Below, piece after piece: positions 39,476 through 47,163 of a stretch of 64,000 bases of DNA. Source of the stretch: Candidatus Dormiibacterota bacterium (GTDB taxonomy: Bacteria; Chloroflexota; Dormibacteria; Aeolococcales; Aeolococcaceae); contig PMOL01000004.1 of assembly GCA_003162415.1 (NCBI GenBank), positions 330,474 to 394,473 on the forward strand, read 5' to 3'. Numbering within the stretch: position 1 is the stretch's first letter; each line of letters starts with the position of its first letter. Position numbers and translations under genes: made by a program. The notes under the pieces were generated by a model that was not told where the DNA came from, made no database searches, and saw nothing but the letters and a program-made list of their open reading frames with translations.

Positions 39476-40210
39476 TCAGGACGAAGTGTGCACCAACTCC
39501 CCGCCCGTGACACCGAGTGGTCGCTCCAGCCCCGCCCGGAGCCACGCGGTTGCGGGCATCCCGATGTCGGCAATCCAGACGGCGCCGGCGTGGGCAGCGG
39601 CGTCGCCTCGCCGCAAACCGTGCTTCATCGCCGTGAGCGTGCAGGTGAGTGCGGCGCGAACCGTCGGGTCGAAGGCCTCGCCGGTGGAGGCATCGAGACC
39701 GCTCGGGACATCGACGCTGAGGACGGGAATCCCCGACTCGTTGATGGCTCGGATTCCGCTCGCCTGGGGCTCACGTGGCGCGCTGCGCAGCCCGGTGCCG
39801 AGGATCGCGTCAATGACAAGATCGGCCTCAACGATGACTCCGCGGACGGCGTCGGGATCAGCGCTCACGACGACGTCGACGCCACACTTTCGCGCCGACA
39901 GGACGTGGTCCAGCACCACACCAGACACCCGCTCCTCCTCGGCAAGGACGAGCACCCGCAGCGCACATCCCCAGGTCGCGAGATGCCGCGCCGCCACCAG
40001 CCCGTCGCCGCCGTTGTTGCCATACCCGGCAACAACACCCAGGCTCGCGGTGCCGCCGAGGTGACGCCATGCGCATCGCGCGACCTGCCATCCGGCGATC
40101 TCCATGAGCTGAAGCGTCGACACCCCGGAGTCAGCCGCGGCCGCATCGAGGCGGGCCACCTGCTCGGACGTGAGGTCGCCGAATGTCCCGGACTCGGGGC
40201 TCGCGGTCAT
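39476..40210 (-). CDS. nnrE: NAD(P)H-hydrate epimerase (YjeF N-domain only)
   Basis: 244 residues. It epimerises damaged NAD(P)H hydrates so that a dehydratase can repair them. Motifs: GYGNNGGDGLVAARHL near residues 62-77, an Asp-rich VIDAILGTGL, and VDVPSGLDASTGE. The ADP/ATP-dependent dehydratase (NnrD domain) usually fused to it is absent from this protein and from the window. ATG overlaps the stop of the SAM-hydrolase gene by four bases. Confidence 0.9.
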   Translation of the reverse strand: MTASPESGTFGDLTSEQVARLDAAAADSGVSTLQLMEIAGWQVARCAWRHLGGTASLGVVAGYGNNGGDGLVAARHLATWGCALRVLVLAEEERVSGVVLDHVLSARKCGVDVVVSADPDAVRGVIVEADLVIDAILGTGLRSAPREPQASGIRAINESGIPVLSVDVPSGLDASTGEAFDPTVRAALTCTLTAMKHGLRRGDAAAHAGAVWIADIGMPATAWLRAGLERPLGVTGGELVHTSS

Positions 40211-40977
40211 GCCAGCTCGACCTCGACGATATCGCCGAGGCGCGGGCCACCGACCGCAGCCGCGGCGGCGCCCCGACCGGCGACCTCGAGGTGGCCGGCG
40301 CTCCCGATCAGCGCTCCCGGGCCGCTGTCAATGTCGGCATAGGTGGTGACCAGGCCGGCGCACCCGCCTCCCGGCCAGGTCACCGCGCGGACCCTGGCGC
40401 CACCGAAGTCAGCGACACGAATGGTGGTGATCGCGTTGCCGAAGTGATCGACAACCGCGACCCGCCCGGCGGCGCGGCTCCCGCCGCGACGCGCGAAAGC
40501 CTCTCCGAGGACAACCGGGTCGTCGACGAGATCGCCCTCGACGTCGAACGTCTCCCGTGACGCGAGCACGGCGGCAAGCGGCGCGAACACGTCCCGCCCG
40601 TGAAAGGTGGGCGAGGCGCCCGATGCGATGCCCACACGCAACGCTCGGCGCTCGCCCGGCGCAGTCTCCTCCCAGAGATACGACACCAAGCCGTTGTCCG
40701 GGCCGACGCACCTGATGTCACCGGCCTGGATGGCAATGGCTCTCCGGTCGGTGCCGACGCCGGGGTCGACCACCGCGCAGAAGACCACCCCGGCCACGAA
40801 CGCCCGCGCGAGGGCCTTCAACTGGTACGCGCCGGCGAGGATGTCTCCGGGCGGGATCCCGTGAGTCCCCTCGATGCACTGCGCATCGGGGTCGATGCGC
40901 CAGACAGCACCGATCAGCGCCGCCGCGTATGCGTCGTCGCGCCCATAGTCGGTGACGAAGACAATCGGCTGCCGCAT
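40207..40977 (-). CDS. S-adenosyl-L-methionine hydrolase (DUF62, SAM hydroxide adenosyltransferase)
   Basis: 256 residues. The family splits SAM to adenosine and methionine. Typical blocks: VFVTDYGRDDAYAA at the N-terminus, the VDPGVGT..R segment near residues 69-78 and PTFHGRDVFAPLAA near 121-134, which together supply the Asp/Arg/His site. DHFGNAITTI in the C-terminal half is also conserved. Length is normal. It precedes nnrE with a four-base overlap; pairing with a metabolite-repair gene fits a housekeeping role in limiting SAM by-products (inference). Confidence 0.9.
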   Translation of the reverse strand: MRQPIVFVTDYGRDDAYAAALIGAVWRIDPDAQCIEGTHGIPPGDILAGAYQLKALARAFVAGVVFCAVVDPGVGTDRRAIAIQAGDIRCVGPDNGLVSYLWEETAPGERRALRVGIASGASPTFHGRDVFAPLAAVLASRETFDVEGDLVDDPVVLGEAFARRGGSRAAGRVAVVDHFGNAITTIRVADFGGARVRAVTWPGGGCAGLVTTYADIDSGPGALIGSAGHLEVAGRGAAAAAVGGPRLGDIVEVELA

Positions 40978-40989
40978 GGGGGACTTCGG

Positions 40990-40995
40990 TACCGT
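40990..40995 (+). promoter_or_regulatory. -10 box TACCGT, near-leaderless promoter
   Basis: TACCGT ends nine bases before ATG 41005; no ribosome binding site. The 27-base divergent gap to the SAM-hydrolase gene leaves little room for anything else. Confidence 0.5.
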
Positions 40996-41004
40996 ACCAG
41001 TGCC

Positions 41005-41400
41005 ATGGACAATCCGCCGAGCGCCCCCGAGCAGGCTTCCGTGGCGGCCGTCACGGGTGAGCCGGTCGTCGGGCGCCGGCGCCCCTTCTGGGGCGTGCCG
41101 GTGGTGGTGATCGCCGTGGCCGCGATCGTGGTGCTCTTCGTCGTGGGGTTCAGGGGGCTCTTCGGCAACCCTGTGCGGTCAGTCAACTCAGACGGAAGCG
41201 CGACACTCTCGGGAAGCTTCGAGCCATACGTGTGCAACACCACAACCTGCGACGGGTACATCTCTGCGGGCGCCCGGAGCGTGTTCGTCGTCTTTCCGCG
41301 AGGATGCACGCCCCCGGGGCGGGACGCAACGATCACCGTCACCGGCCGACTCGCGCCCGCCCTGGGCAACGCCGCCTACCGGGCCACCGCCTGCGCCTGA
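41005..41400 (+). CDS. Small membrane-anchored protein with extracytoplasmic beta domain
   Basis: 131 residues. A cytoplasmic N-terminus, one membrane helix at residues ~29-50 (VPVVVIAVAAIVVLFVVGF), then an ~80-residue extracellular part with four Cys (YVCNTTTCDGYI; PRGCTPP; ATACA) probably forming two disulfides. ARSVFVVFPRG and DATITVTGRL suggest an OB-like beta barrel, but no family is assigned. Flanked by convergent and divergent neighbours, so monocistronic. Confidence 0.65.
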   Translation: MDNPPSAPEQASVAAVTGEPVVGRRRPFWGVPVVVIAVAAIVVLFVVGFRGLFGNPVRSVNSDGSATLSGSFEPYVCNTTTCDGYISAGARSVFVVFPRGCTPPGRDATITVTGRLAPALGNAAYRATACA

Positions 41401-41422
41401 CCCGCTACTCCCAGCGAAACCC

Positions 41423-41965
41423 TCAGGCGGCCGCCGCGATCCCTGTTAGGCGCCATCCACGATGCGCCACGAGCCATCCGCCATCGGCCACCTCATGATC
41501 CTCGTCGTCCGCGCTGGTATCGACCGAGGGGTCGCGCTCGAAAGTCCAGTCCTGGCTGATCGAGGTCGCGCCATCGATCGCGAAACGGACGACGACTCGT
41601 TCGCGACCGGCCACCACCTCGGCGGCCGTGACCTCCGCGGACGCGATGTCTGCGTCAAGGGCTGGAGCGCCCGCGGTGTGCGAATCCTGCAACACGCGGA
41701 ACGTGTCTCTCGCAATGAGCAGGAACGAGTCCGCGGTGAACGCGGGGTCGACCGCGGTGACGGAGGTCAGGTCGAGATCCGGGACGGCTTCCTCTCCGCG
41801 CTCATGAAACTCACGGTCGAGGTCGGTGAGCAGCTTGCCGTCGAGGGCGTCAAGTTGCTCCTCATCGGACTCACGTTTCGATATGCGGCTCCCAATCCCG
41901 GTGACATGCAGGAATGCCGAGCCGAGTGCCTCGCCGAGAGAGTGATCCGGCAGCGCGTCGCCCAT
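41423..41965 (-). CDS. Tim44-like domain protein
   Basis: 180 residues. The C-terminal ~130 residues resemble the Tim44-like (NTF2-fold) domain: VDPAFTADSFLLIARDTFRV, then a beta-rich half ending with ISQDWTFERDP and WLVAHRGWRLTGI. In bacteria such domains are found alone or attached to membrane proteins; ligand unknown. The N-terminal part is polar and lacks a signal. ATG 41965 has AGAGG seven bases upstream. The ORF extends upstream to 42103 but without support. It lies downstream of the groEL terminator on the same strand, as a separate unit. Confidence 0.6.
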   Translation of the reverse strand: MGDALPDHSLGEALGSAFLHVTGIGSRISKRESDEEQLDALDGKLLTDLDREFHERGEEAVPDLDLTSVTAVDPAFTADSFLLIARDTFRVLQDSHTAGAPALDADIASAEVTAAEVVAGRERVVVRFAIDGATSISQDWTFERDPSVDTSADDEDHEVADGGWLVAHRGWRLTGIAAAA

Positions 41966-42101
41966 TGAAGTACCTCTGACAACCGGGGATTCGAAGCTCG
42001 AATCTAAGCAGCCGCTGGGCATGTCGATTCCGGTGTCGCCGTGTTGTAGCCGATCGTTGATCGAGTCATCGCTGCGTGACCGGATAACCACAGTGCTGGA
42101 C

Positions 42102-42134
42102 AAAAGAAAGAGCGGCCCGGGGACCCCGGACCGC
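42102..42134 (-). terminator. Rho-independent terminator of groEL
   Basis: On the minus strand an 11-bp GC stem with a one-base loop (42112-42134) and one mismatch, followed by TCTTTCTTTT (42102-42111), 27 bases after the groEL stop. Confidence 0.85.
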
Positions 42135-42161
42135 CCTTTCGGGAATCGGATCAGCTGCCGA

Positions 42162-43772
42162 TCAGTACTCCGGCATCGGCGGACCGGCCGGTGCTCCCTT
42201 CTTCTCGGGGATATCGGTGATCAGCGCCTCGGTGGTGAGCAGCAGCGCGGCGATCGAAGCCGCGTTCTGGACCGCCGAGCGGGTGACCTTGGTCGGGTCG
42301 ATGATCCCGGCCTTGACCATGTCGACGTACTCGCCCTTGGCGGCGTCGAAGCCCTGGCCCTTGGGCAGGGACTTCACCTTGTCGACGACAACGGAGCCTT
42401 CCATGCCGGCGTTCTGCGCGATCTGGCGGAGGGGCTCCTCGAGCGCGCGGCGGAGGATGTTGACGCCGGTGAGCACGTCGCCCTCGGCCTTCACCTTGTC
42501 GAGCGCGGGGATCGCGTTGACGAGCACGACGCCGCCACCAGGCACGATGCCCTCTTCGACTGCGGCGCGCGTGGCGGACACGGCGTCCTCCATGCGGTGC
42601 TTCTTCTCCTTGAGCTCGGTCTCAGTCGGGGCGCCGACCTTGATCACGGCAACACCACCACTGAGCTTGGCGAGACGCTCCTGGAGCTTCTCCTTGTCCC
42701 AGTCGCTGGTGGACTTCTCGATCTCGGCCTTGATCTGCTCGATCCGGCCCTTGATCGCGTCCTTGCTGCCGTTGCCCTCGACGATGGTGGTGTCGTCCTT
42801 GGTGATGGTCACGCTGCGGGCGCGGCCGAGCGACGTAAGCTGCGCGGAGTCGAGCTTGAGGCCGACCTCCTCGCTGATGACCTGGCCACCGGTCAGGATC
42901 GCAATGTCCTGGAGCATCGCCTTGCGACGATCACCGAAGCCTGGCGCCTTGACCGCGACGGCGTTGAAGGTGCCGCGCAGCTTGTTGACGATGAGGGTGG
43001 CCAGCGCCTCGCCCTCGACGTCCTCGGCGATCACCACGAGCGGCTTGCCGCTCTGGACGACCTTCTCGAGGATCGGGAGCAGGTCCGCAATCGCCGAGAT
43101 CTTCTTGTCGGTGATGAGGATGTAGGGGTCTTCGAGCACGGCCTCCATGCGCTGGGCATTGGTGACCATGTACGCGGAGATGTAGCCCTTGTCGAACTGC
43201 ATGCCCTCGACGAGCTCGAGTTCGGTCTCGAGGCCCTTCGACTCCTCGACGGTGATGACGCCGTCCTTGCCGACCTTCTCCATCGCGTCGGCGACGGTTT
43301 CGCCGATGGTGGGGTCAGCAGCGGAGATCGACGCGACCTGGGCGATCTTCTCGCGCTCGGAGATCGGGATCGACTGCTCCTTGATCGCCTTGACGATCGC
43401 CTCAACGCCGAGCTCGATGCCCTTCTTGAGCTGGATCGGGTTGGCGCCGGCGGCCACGTTCTGCAGGCCGGCTGCGATCAGGGCCTGGGCAAGAACGGTG
43501 GCGGTGGTGGTCCCGTCACCGGCGATGTCGTTGGTCTTGCTCGCCACTTCCTTGACCAGCTGGGCGCCCATATTCTCGAAGGGCTCCTCGAGCTCGATCT
43601 CCTTGGCGATCGTGACTCCGTCGTTGGTGATGGTCGGCGAGCCGAACTTCTTGTCCAGCACGACGTTCCGGCCCTTGGGGCCGATGGTGATCTTGACGGC
43701 GTCGGCCACCCGATCGACCCCTCGTTTGAGATGGGCACGGGCCTCGACGTCGAATAGCAATTGCTTGGCCAT
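42162..43772 (-). CDS. groEL: Chaperonin GroEL (60 kDa)
   Basis: 536 residues. ATP-driven folding chamber, double heptamer. N-terminus [23 protein letters not shown] loop [35 protein letters not shown] with the catalytic Asp, and a standard apical domain. The C-terminus ends PAGPPMPEY without the usual GGM repeats. groES is not adjacent, so this may be one of two groEL copies. AGGAGG at 43777-43782 gives a strong ribosome binding site. Upstream lies a compound CIRCE-like operator (43819-43868), so control by HrcA is expected. Confidence 0.97.
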   Translation of the reverse strand: MAKQLLFDVEARAHLKRGVDRVADAVKITIGPKGRNVVLDKKFGSPTITNDGVTIAKEIELEEPFENMGAQLVKEVASKTNDIAGDGTTTATVLAQALIAAGLQNVAAGANPIQLKKGIELGVEAIVKAIKEQSIPISEREKIAQVASISAADPTIGETVADAMEKVGKDGVITVEESKGLETELELVEGMQFDKGYISAYMVTNAQRMEAVLEDPYILITDKKISAIADLLPILEKVVQSGKPLVVIAEDVEGEALATLIVNKLRGTFNAVAVKAPGFGDRRKAMLQDIAILTGGQVISEEVGLKLDSAQLTSLGRARSVTITKDDTTIVEGNGSKDAIKGRIEQIKAEIEKSTSDWDKEKLQERLAKLSGGVAVIKVGAPTETELKEKKHRMEDAVSATRAAVEEGIVPGGGVVLVNAIPALDKVKAEGDVLTGVNILRRALEEPLRQIAQNAGMEGSVVVDKVKSLPKGQGFDAAKGEYVDMVKAGIIDPTKVTRSAVQNAASIAALLLTTEALITDIPEKKGAPAGPPMPEY

Positions 43773-44148
43773 GGTTCCTCCTGGTTTGATCCTCTAGCCT
43801 AGGGTTCCAGGGCCTAGTTTAGCACTCGGGGGGTCTGACTGCTAGCGGGAGGCGGGGGTGAGTGCTAAGGGTGGGGATCCGACAGCCTCCAGTGTCAGTT
43901 CGGATTTGAGGGTGATGGCTGTGAGCGGGTTGTGCATGAAGAGAGATGGAACAAGCGGCCCTATCGATCGTTAATATAACCCCCATGCGACGGGCGCGGA
44001 AACAGTGTCGACGCTGCGGAGCACCCTCACTACCGCGTGAAGCACTCACGGCCCTGCCCGCATCGTGAAACGACGGCGAGCATCTTCGCGAGGACGCGTC
44101 CGACTGCATGGGTCGCGTCACCGAGGAACTGGTGCTGTGACGCGCCAG
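43773..44148. other. Gap upstream of groEL: promoter and heat-shock operator
   Basis: No gene seen. It holds the groEL leader, a -10 like TAAACT (minus strand, 43816-43821) that overlaps the first CIRCE half-site, the operator region, and an AT-rich block TTAATATAAC at 43971-43980 that could be another promoter. Bases 43985-44148 show nothing I can interpret. Confidence 0.6.
43819..43868 (-). promoter_or_regulatory. Doubled CIRCE-like operator of groEL (HrcA site)
   Basis: TTAGCACTC (43819-43827, perfect CIRCE half-site), nine bases, then GACTGCTAG (43837-43845, 7 of 9 matches). A second right half-site GAGTGCTAA (43860-43868, perfect) stands nine bases after CTAGCGGGA (43842-43850, 4 of 9). 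The two operators share the central GCTAGC. Confidence 0.75.
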
Positions 44149-44736
44149 CTACAGATGCGCTGAGTCGATGAGCGTTTCGACGGCGGCGCGGGTGGCGGCG
44201 GCGATGTCGGGGTCGCGGTCCATGCGCGCTGTGAGGCCGGCTCCGTCGTAGAGGACGTGGAGCTGACCGCCGAGTTGGCCGGGGTCGGGGGCTCCAGCCT
44301 GTTCGGCGAGGTCGGCGAACATGGTTCGTATCCAGGTGCGGAACTCGGCGGCGTCGCGGTCTACGACTCCGCCTGCGGGTGCTTCGGCGCTGGCGGCGAC
44401 GAACGCGCAGCCGTTGAAGTCGGGCTGACGGAACTGCTCGGCTTGGGTGTCGAACACGGCGAGGATCTTCTGGCGGGGATCGCTCTGTCTGGCGATGGCT
44501 TCGCTGAGCCGGATGGTGGTGCGCTCGTGGTGCCCAAGGAGGTAGGTGTGGATGAGCTGTTCTTTGCTCTCGAAGTTGTTATAGAACGATCCTCTGGATA
44601 CGGCGGCGTGTTCAATGATGCGGTCGACACCGACGGTCTGTATGCCTTCGGCGTCGAACAGCTCGTTCGCGGCAACTAGGAGGCGGTCCCGGGCGGATGC
44701 CCGACGCTTAGCGACGCTCGGTTCGGTGACGGTCAT
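44149..44736 (-). CDS. TetR-family regulator
   Basis: 195 residues. The HTH runs ARDRLLVAANELFDAEGIQT, then VGVDRIIEHAAVSRGSFYNN, then FESKEQLIHTYL. The C-terminal ligand pocket has WIRTMFADLAEQAGAPDP, similar to regulators of aldehyde or quinone-responsive SDR genes. It is the last gene of a three-gene operon (SDR, DUF427, TetR) with nine bases to DUF427. Paired palindromes upstream of the operon (45950-45988) are the likely operator, implying autoregulation. Confidence 0.88.
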   Translation of the reverse strand: MTVTEPSVAKRRASARDRLLVAANELFDAEGIQTVGVDRIIEHAAVSRGSFYNNFESKEQLIHTYLLGHHERTTIRLSEAIARQSDPRQKILAVFDTQAEQFRQPDFNGCAFVAASAEAPAGGVVDRDAAEFRTWIRTMFADLAEQAGAPDPGQLGGQLHVLYDGAGLTARMDRDPDIAAATRAAVETLIDSAHL

Positions 44737-44745
44737 GACGAACTC

Positions 44746-45132
44746 TCATCCTAGGGACTGGTCAGTGATGGTGACGCGATCGTCGTAGAAGGCGATATGG
44801 CCGGCGATGGCGTCGACTGCCGGGTAGGGGTGCGGGTAGTACCAGATGGCGCCCTCGAGAGTGTCGCCTTCGCCGGCGACGATGTCGTAGTAGGACGCTT
44901 CGCCTTTGTAGGGGCAGTAGGTGTGCTGTTCGCTCGACCGAATCAGCTTCTTGTTCAGGTCGTCGAAGGGGATGTAGAGCACGGGTGCGTGGCCGGCTTC
45001 GAGCATCTCGATGGCCTTGTCGGTCTGGGCGATGAGCACTGGTCCGGCGTGGACGGTCACGTGCGAGGGGTGGGCTTGGATGGTGATGGGGTGGTCGGGT
45101 CCGGGTTCGAGACGCGGGCGGGTGTCGGTCAT
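44746..45132 (-). CDS. DUF427 protein
   Basis: 128 residues. Family block HPSHVTVHAGPVLIAQTDKA at the N-terminus, then LYIPFDDLNKKLIRSSEQHT, TYCPYKGEASYYDI and IWYYPHPYPAVDAIAGHIAF, which identify DUF427 (beta-rich, function unproven). Common in actinobacteria, often beside oxidoreductases. Second gene of the SDR/DUF427/TetR operon, 64 bases after the SDR and nine before the regulator. Confidence 0.92.
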   Translation of the reverse strand: MTDTRPRLEPGPDHPITIQAHPSHVTVHAGPVLIAQTDKAIEMLEAGHAPVLYIPFDDLNKKLIRSSEQHTYCPYKGEASYYDIVAGEGDTLEGAIWYYPHPYPAVDAIAGHIAFYDDRVTITDQSLG

Positions 45133-45196
45133 CGAGGGCTCGGGATCGTGACGGCGAGCGGGGCGACGACCGGCGCTTCGAAGCAGGTCATATTGG

Positions 45197-45934
45197 TTAG
45201 ATGGCCGTGCGGCCGCCGTCGACGACGACGACGGAACCGGTCATGTAGCTGGCCTTGTCGGAGGCCAGGAACGCGATGACCTCGGCTATCTCGTCGGGCT
45301 GCGCGCCCCGCCCGAGCAGCGTGGTTTTGCCCAGACCGTCGATGCGAACGGTCTGCTCCGGTGTGCTGTAGACGGGACCGGGGGCGACCGCATTGACCCG
45401 AACGCCGCGTGGGCTGAATTCGGCCGCCCACGAGCGGGTCATCGATGCCATGGCCGCTTTGGTGGCACCGTAGGCGGCACCCCCTGCCAGGCCGACGATC
45501 CCGGCCATGCTGGCCATGTTGATGATGCTGCCGCGGCCCTTCTTTGCCATGGCCGGCACCAGAGCGGCGACCAGGAAGTAGGCCGAGCGGACGTTTCCCT
45601 CGAAGAGCGAGTCGAAGCCTGGGCTGTCGAGATCGGTGGTCGGGCCGAACCACGATGCGCCGGCGTTGTTGACCAACACGTCGACCTCGCCCACCTCCTC
45701 GGCCAGGTGGTTCAGGTCCTCCAGGTTGCTTAGGTCTGCGCGGACGAAGCGGGCCCGGCCCCCCTCGGCTTCGATGGCAGCAACCACCTCGGCGCCTCGC
45801 CCGGCGTTGCGGCCGTGAACCACCACCTCCCATCCGTCGCCGGCCAGTCGCAGCGCCGCGGCCCGGCCGATCCCGGAGGTGGCCCCGGTGACCAATGCGG
45901 TTCCCAACGTGTCGGTTGCAGTGCTGGCGTTCAT
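45197..45934 (-). CDS. SDR-family oxidoreductase under TetR control
   Basis: 245 residues. TGATSGIG cofactor motif near residues 17-24, NNAGASWFG, INMASMAG, YGATK with the catalytic Tyr/Lys, and MTGSVVVVDGGRTAI at the end. It reduces or oxidises an unknown carbonyl/alcohol using NAD(P). ATG 45934 was chosen for AAAGG just upstream; the frame continues upstream through the operators and is not credible there. First gene of the operon with DUF427 and TetR. Confidence 0.9.
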   Translation of the reverse strand: MNASTATDTLGTALVTGATSGIGRAAALRLAGDGWEVVVHGRNAGRGAEVVAAIEAEGGRARFVRADLSNLEDLNHLAEEVGEVDVLVNNAGASWFGPTTDLDSPGFDSLFEGNVRSAYFLVAALVPAMAKKGRGSIINMASMAGIVGLAGGAAYGATKAAMASMTRSWAAEFSPRGVRVNAVAPGPVYSTPEQTVRIDGLGKTTLLGRGAQPDEIAEVIAFLASDKASYMTGSVVVVDGGRTAI

Positions 45935-45949
45935 GGCCTTTCCTAGTTT

Positions 45950-45988
45950 GAGTAGAACGATCCACTCGATAGTAGAGAACGATCTACT
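45950..45988 (-). promoter_or_regulatory. Two tandem palindromes, likely TetR operator
   Basis: GAGTAGAACGATCCACTC (45950-45967, arms GAGT/ACTC) and AGTAGAGAACGATCTACT (45971-45988, arms AGTAGA/TCTACT). They share (G)AACGATC and are offset by about two helical turns. They lie 16-54 bases before the SDR start. Confidence 0.7.
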
Positions 45989-46036
45989 CAACATGTCAAG
46001 GGGAATCAAGAGCGGAACCTATGAGTCGTCCCGCGT

Positions 46037-46252
46037 GTGACAGCACGCTACTGCCCGATTGTTCGCAGGCGCAACTGGATGGACAACCTGGTCTCCCTGT
46101 GCCGGCCGCACCACCGCCGCGTGCACGAGCAGGCTGGCGCATTCACATCGCTGAGGGCAATGCCATGGTCGAGCCGCCACCCTGAAACCAGGGACACGTC
46201 AACGTCCGAGCGCGACCCAGAGTGGTCCTTCCTCAGCCGTGCGAATCTATGA
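46037..46252 (+). pseudogene. Remnant of an HNH (DUF222/13E12-type) nuclease gene
   Basis: The frame reads NWMDNLVSLCRPHHRRVHEQ at its centre, which matches the end of the HNH domain in DUF222-HNH proteins (DNLVLLCRxHHRxVHE). The rest of the domain and the long DUF222 part are missing, and the following ~30 residues do not resemble the family. I read it as the 3' relic of a deleted gene; a 71-residue functional protein is unlikely because half of the zinc/metal site is lacking. Confidence 0.6.
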
Positions 46253-46296
46253 CGAACCCTGAAGGCCGGCGAGCAAGTCCCGCGCCCTGGGGGTTT

Positions 46297-47058
46297 CTAG
46301 TTGGCTCCGACGACCGTGAAGTCCTGGTTGACGAAGATGTGGTGCGGCCAGTTGACGCCGATGTAGTGAACCTCGAACTCGCCGTTGCTCAGCTGCACGA
46401 CACGGTCGACGACGCCTCCCGGGTAGGCGGCAAGCGCGGCTTCAGTCGCCTTGTTTGCCGTCGTTCCGCTGACGATCGTCCCTGACCCCTGGCTGTAGTC
46501 CGCCGGGATTTGACCGACCTGCTTTGACGTCGTGGCGGCCCCTTGCTGGAAGGGCACCACGCCTGCCGCCGCGGAAGCCGCAGATGTAGCGCCGCTGGGT
46601 TGCACGACGACCTGCGTGGCCGTGATGGTCGTTCCGCTGGTCGTCCCCAGAACGAGGACGGCTTCTCCCGTCGTGATGGCACTTGCCGACGTCGAGGTCG
46701 AGTTCTTCTCGTAGGTGGTTGAGGACGCCTCGTCAACGGTCACCTTCTGACCCGCCGGCGTCGAAACGGTGAAGCTCGACGCCGATACGCCACTGACGGT
46801 CCCGGATGATCCGCCTGCGGCCGGTCCAGACCGAGCGTTCGATCCTCCGCCGCCGGATAGAGCGCCGGCGGGGGAGCCGCTGCCGGCGGCCGTCGGCGAT
46901 GGAGTGGTTGTCGCCGCGGCCGTGCCGCAGGCTGCAAGCGCTACCGCGGCAACAGTCAGCGTCAAGGCAATGATCCCTCGACCTCTTACGTGTGTCAGAA
47001 ATCGCCGAACCCGAGCGGGTGCGGAATCTTGCAGGCTGGTTGAGTCGTGGTCGTCCAT
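46297..47058 (-). CDS. Lipoprotein with DUF5666-like domain
   Basis: 253 residues. Signal peptide ending in lipobox ALAAC (Cys44), a Ser/Gly/Pro linker, then a small beta domain (GTVSGVSASSFTVSTPAGQK and VTVDEASSTTYEK) of the DUF5666 kind, and a C-terminal part with GGVVDRVVQLSNGEFEVHYI resembling a PepSY-like strand-helix unit. It lies outside the membrane; role unknown. ATG 47058. A palindrome TACTTAG-GTGG-CTAAGTA sits 15-32 bases upstream, probably a repressor site. Confidence 0.7.
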   Translation of the reverse strand: MDDHDSTSLQDSAPARVRRFLTHVRGRGIIALTLTVAAVALAACGTAAATTTPSPTAAGSGSPAGALSGGGGSNARSGPAAGGSSGTVSGVSASSFTVSTPAGQKVTVDEASSTTYEKNSTSTSASAITTGEAVLVLGTTSGTTITATQVVVQPSGATSAASAAAGVVPFQQGAATTSKQVGQIPADYSQGSGTIVSGTTANKATEAALAAYPGGVVDRVVQLSNGEFEVHYIGVNWPHHIFVNQDFTVVGAN

Positions 47059-47072
47059 GGTGGGTTCCTCTT

Positions 47073-47090
47073 TACTTAGGTGGCTAAGTA
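47073..47090 (-). promoter_or_regulatory. Palindromic operator TACTTAG-N4-CTAAGTA
   Basis: Perfect 7-base arms with a four-base spacer, 15 bases before the lipoprotein start, where a repressor would block initiation. The form is like MarR-family operators; no regulator gene is adjacent. Confidence 0.55.
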
Positions 47091-47163
47091 GGAGCTTGGC
47101 AACCGTCCATTTGAGGTTTATCTGGGTTGCCTGTGCGGTCGCTGTGACTGCGGCGGCTCTCGA

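Larger units (their letters stand above)
45935..46296. other. Gap with TetR operators and an HNH relic
   Basis: Contains the operators and promoter of the SDR operon (to about 46000), then an HNH-nuclease remnant in 46037-46252. No intact gene is seen. Confidence 0.6.

Noticed and set aside
42021-43757. 578-codon open frame antisense to groEL
   Set aside because: Exact mirror of a well-conserved gene. High third-position GC keeps antisense frames open, and no family motif is present.
43819-44121. 100-codon minus-strand frame upstream of groEL
   Set aside because: It overlaps the heat-shock operator, is Arg/Ser/His-rich without motif, and has no start signal.
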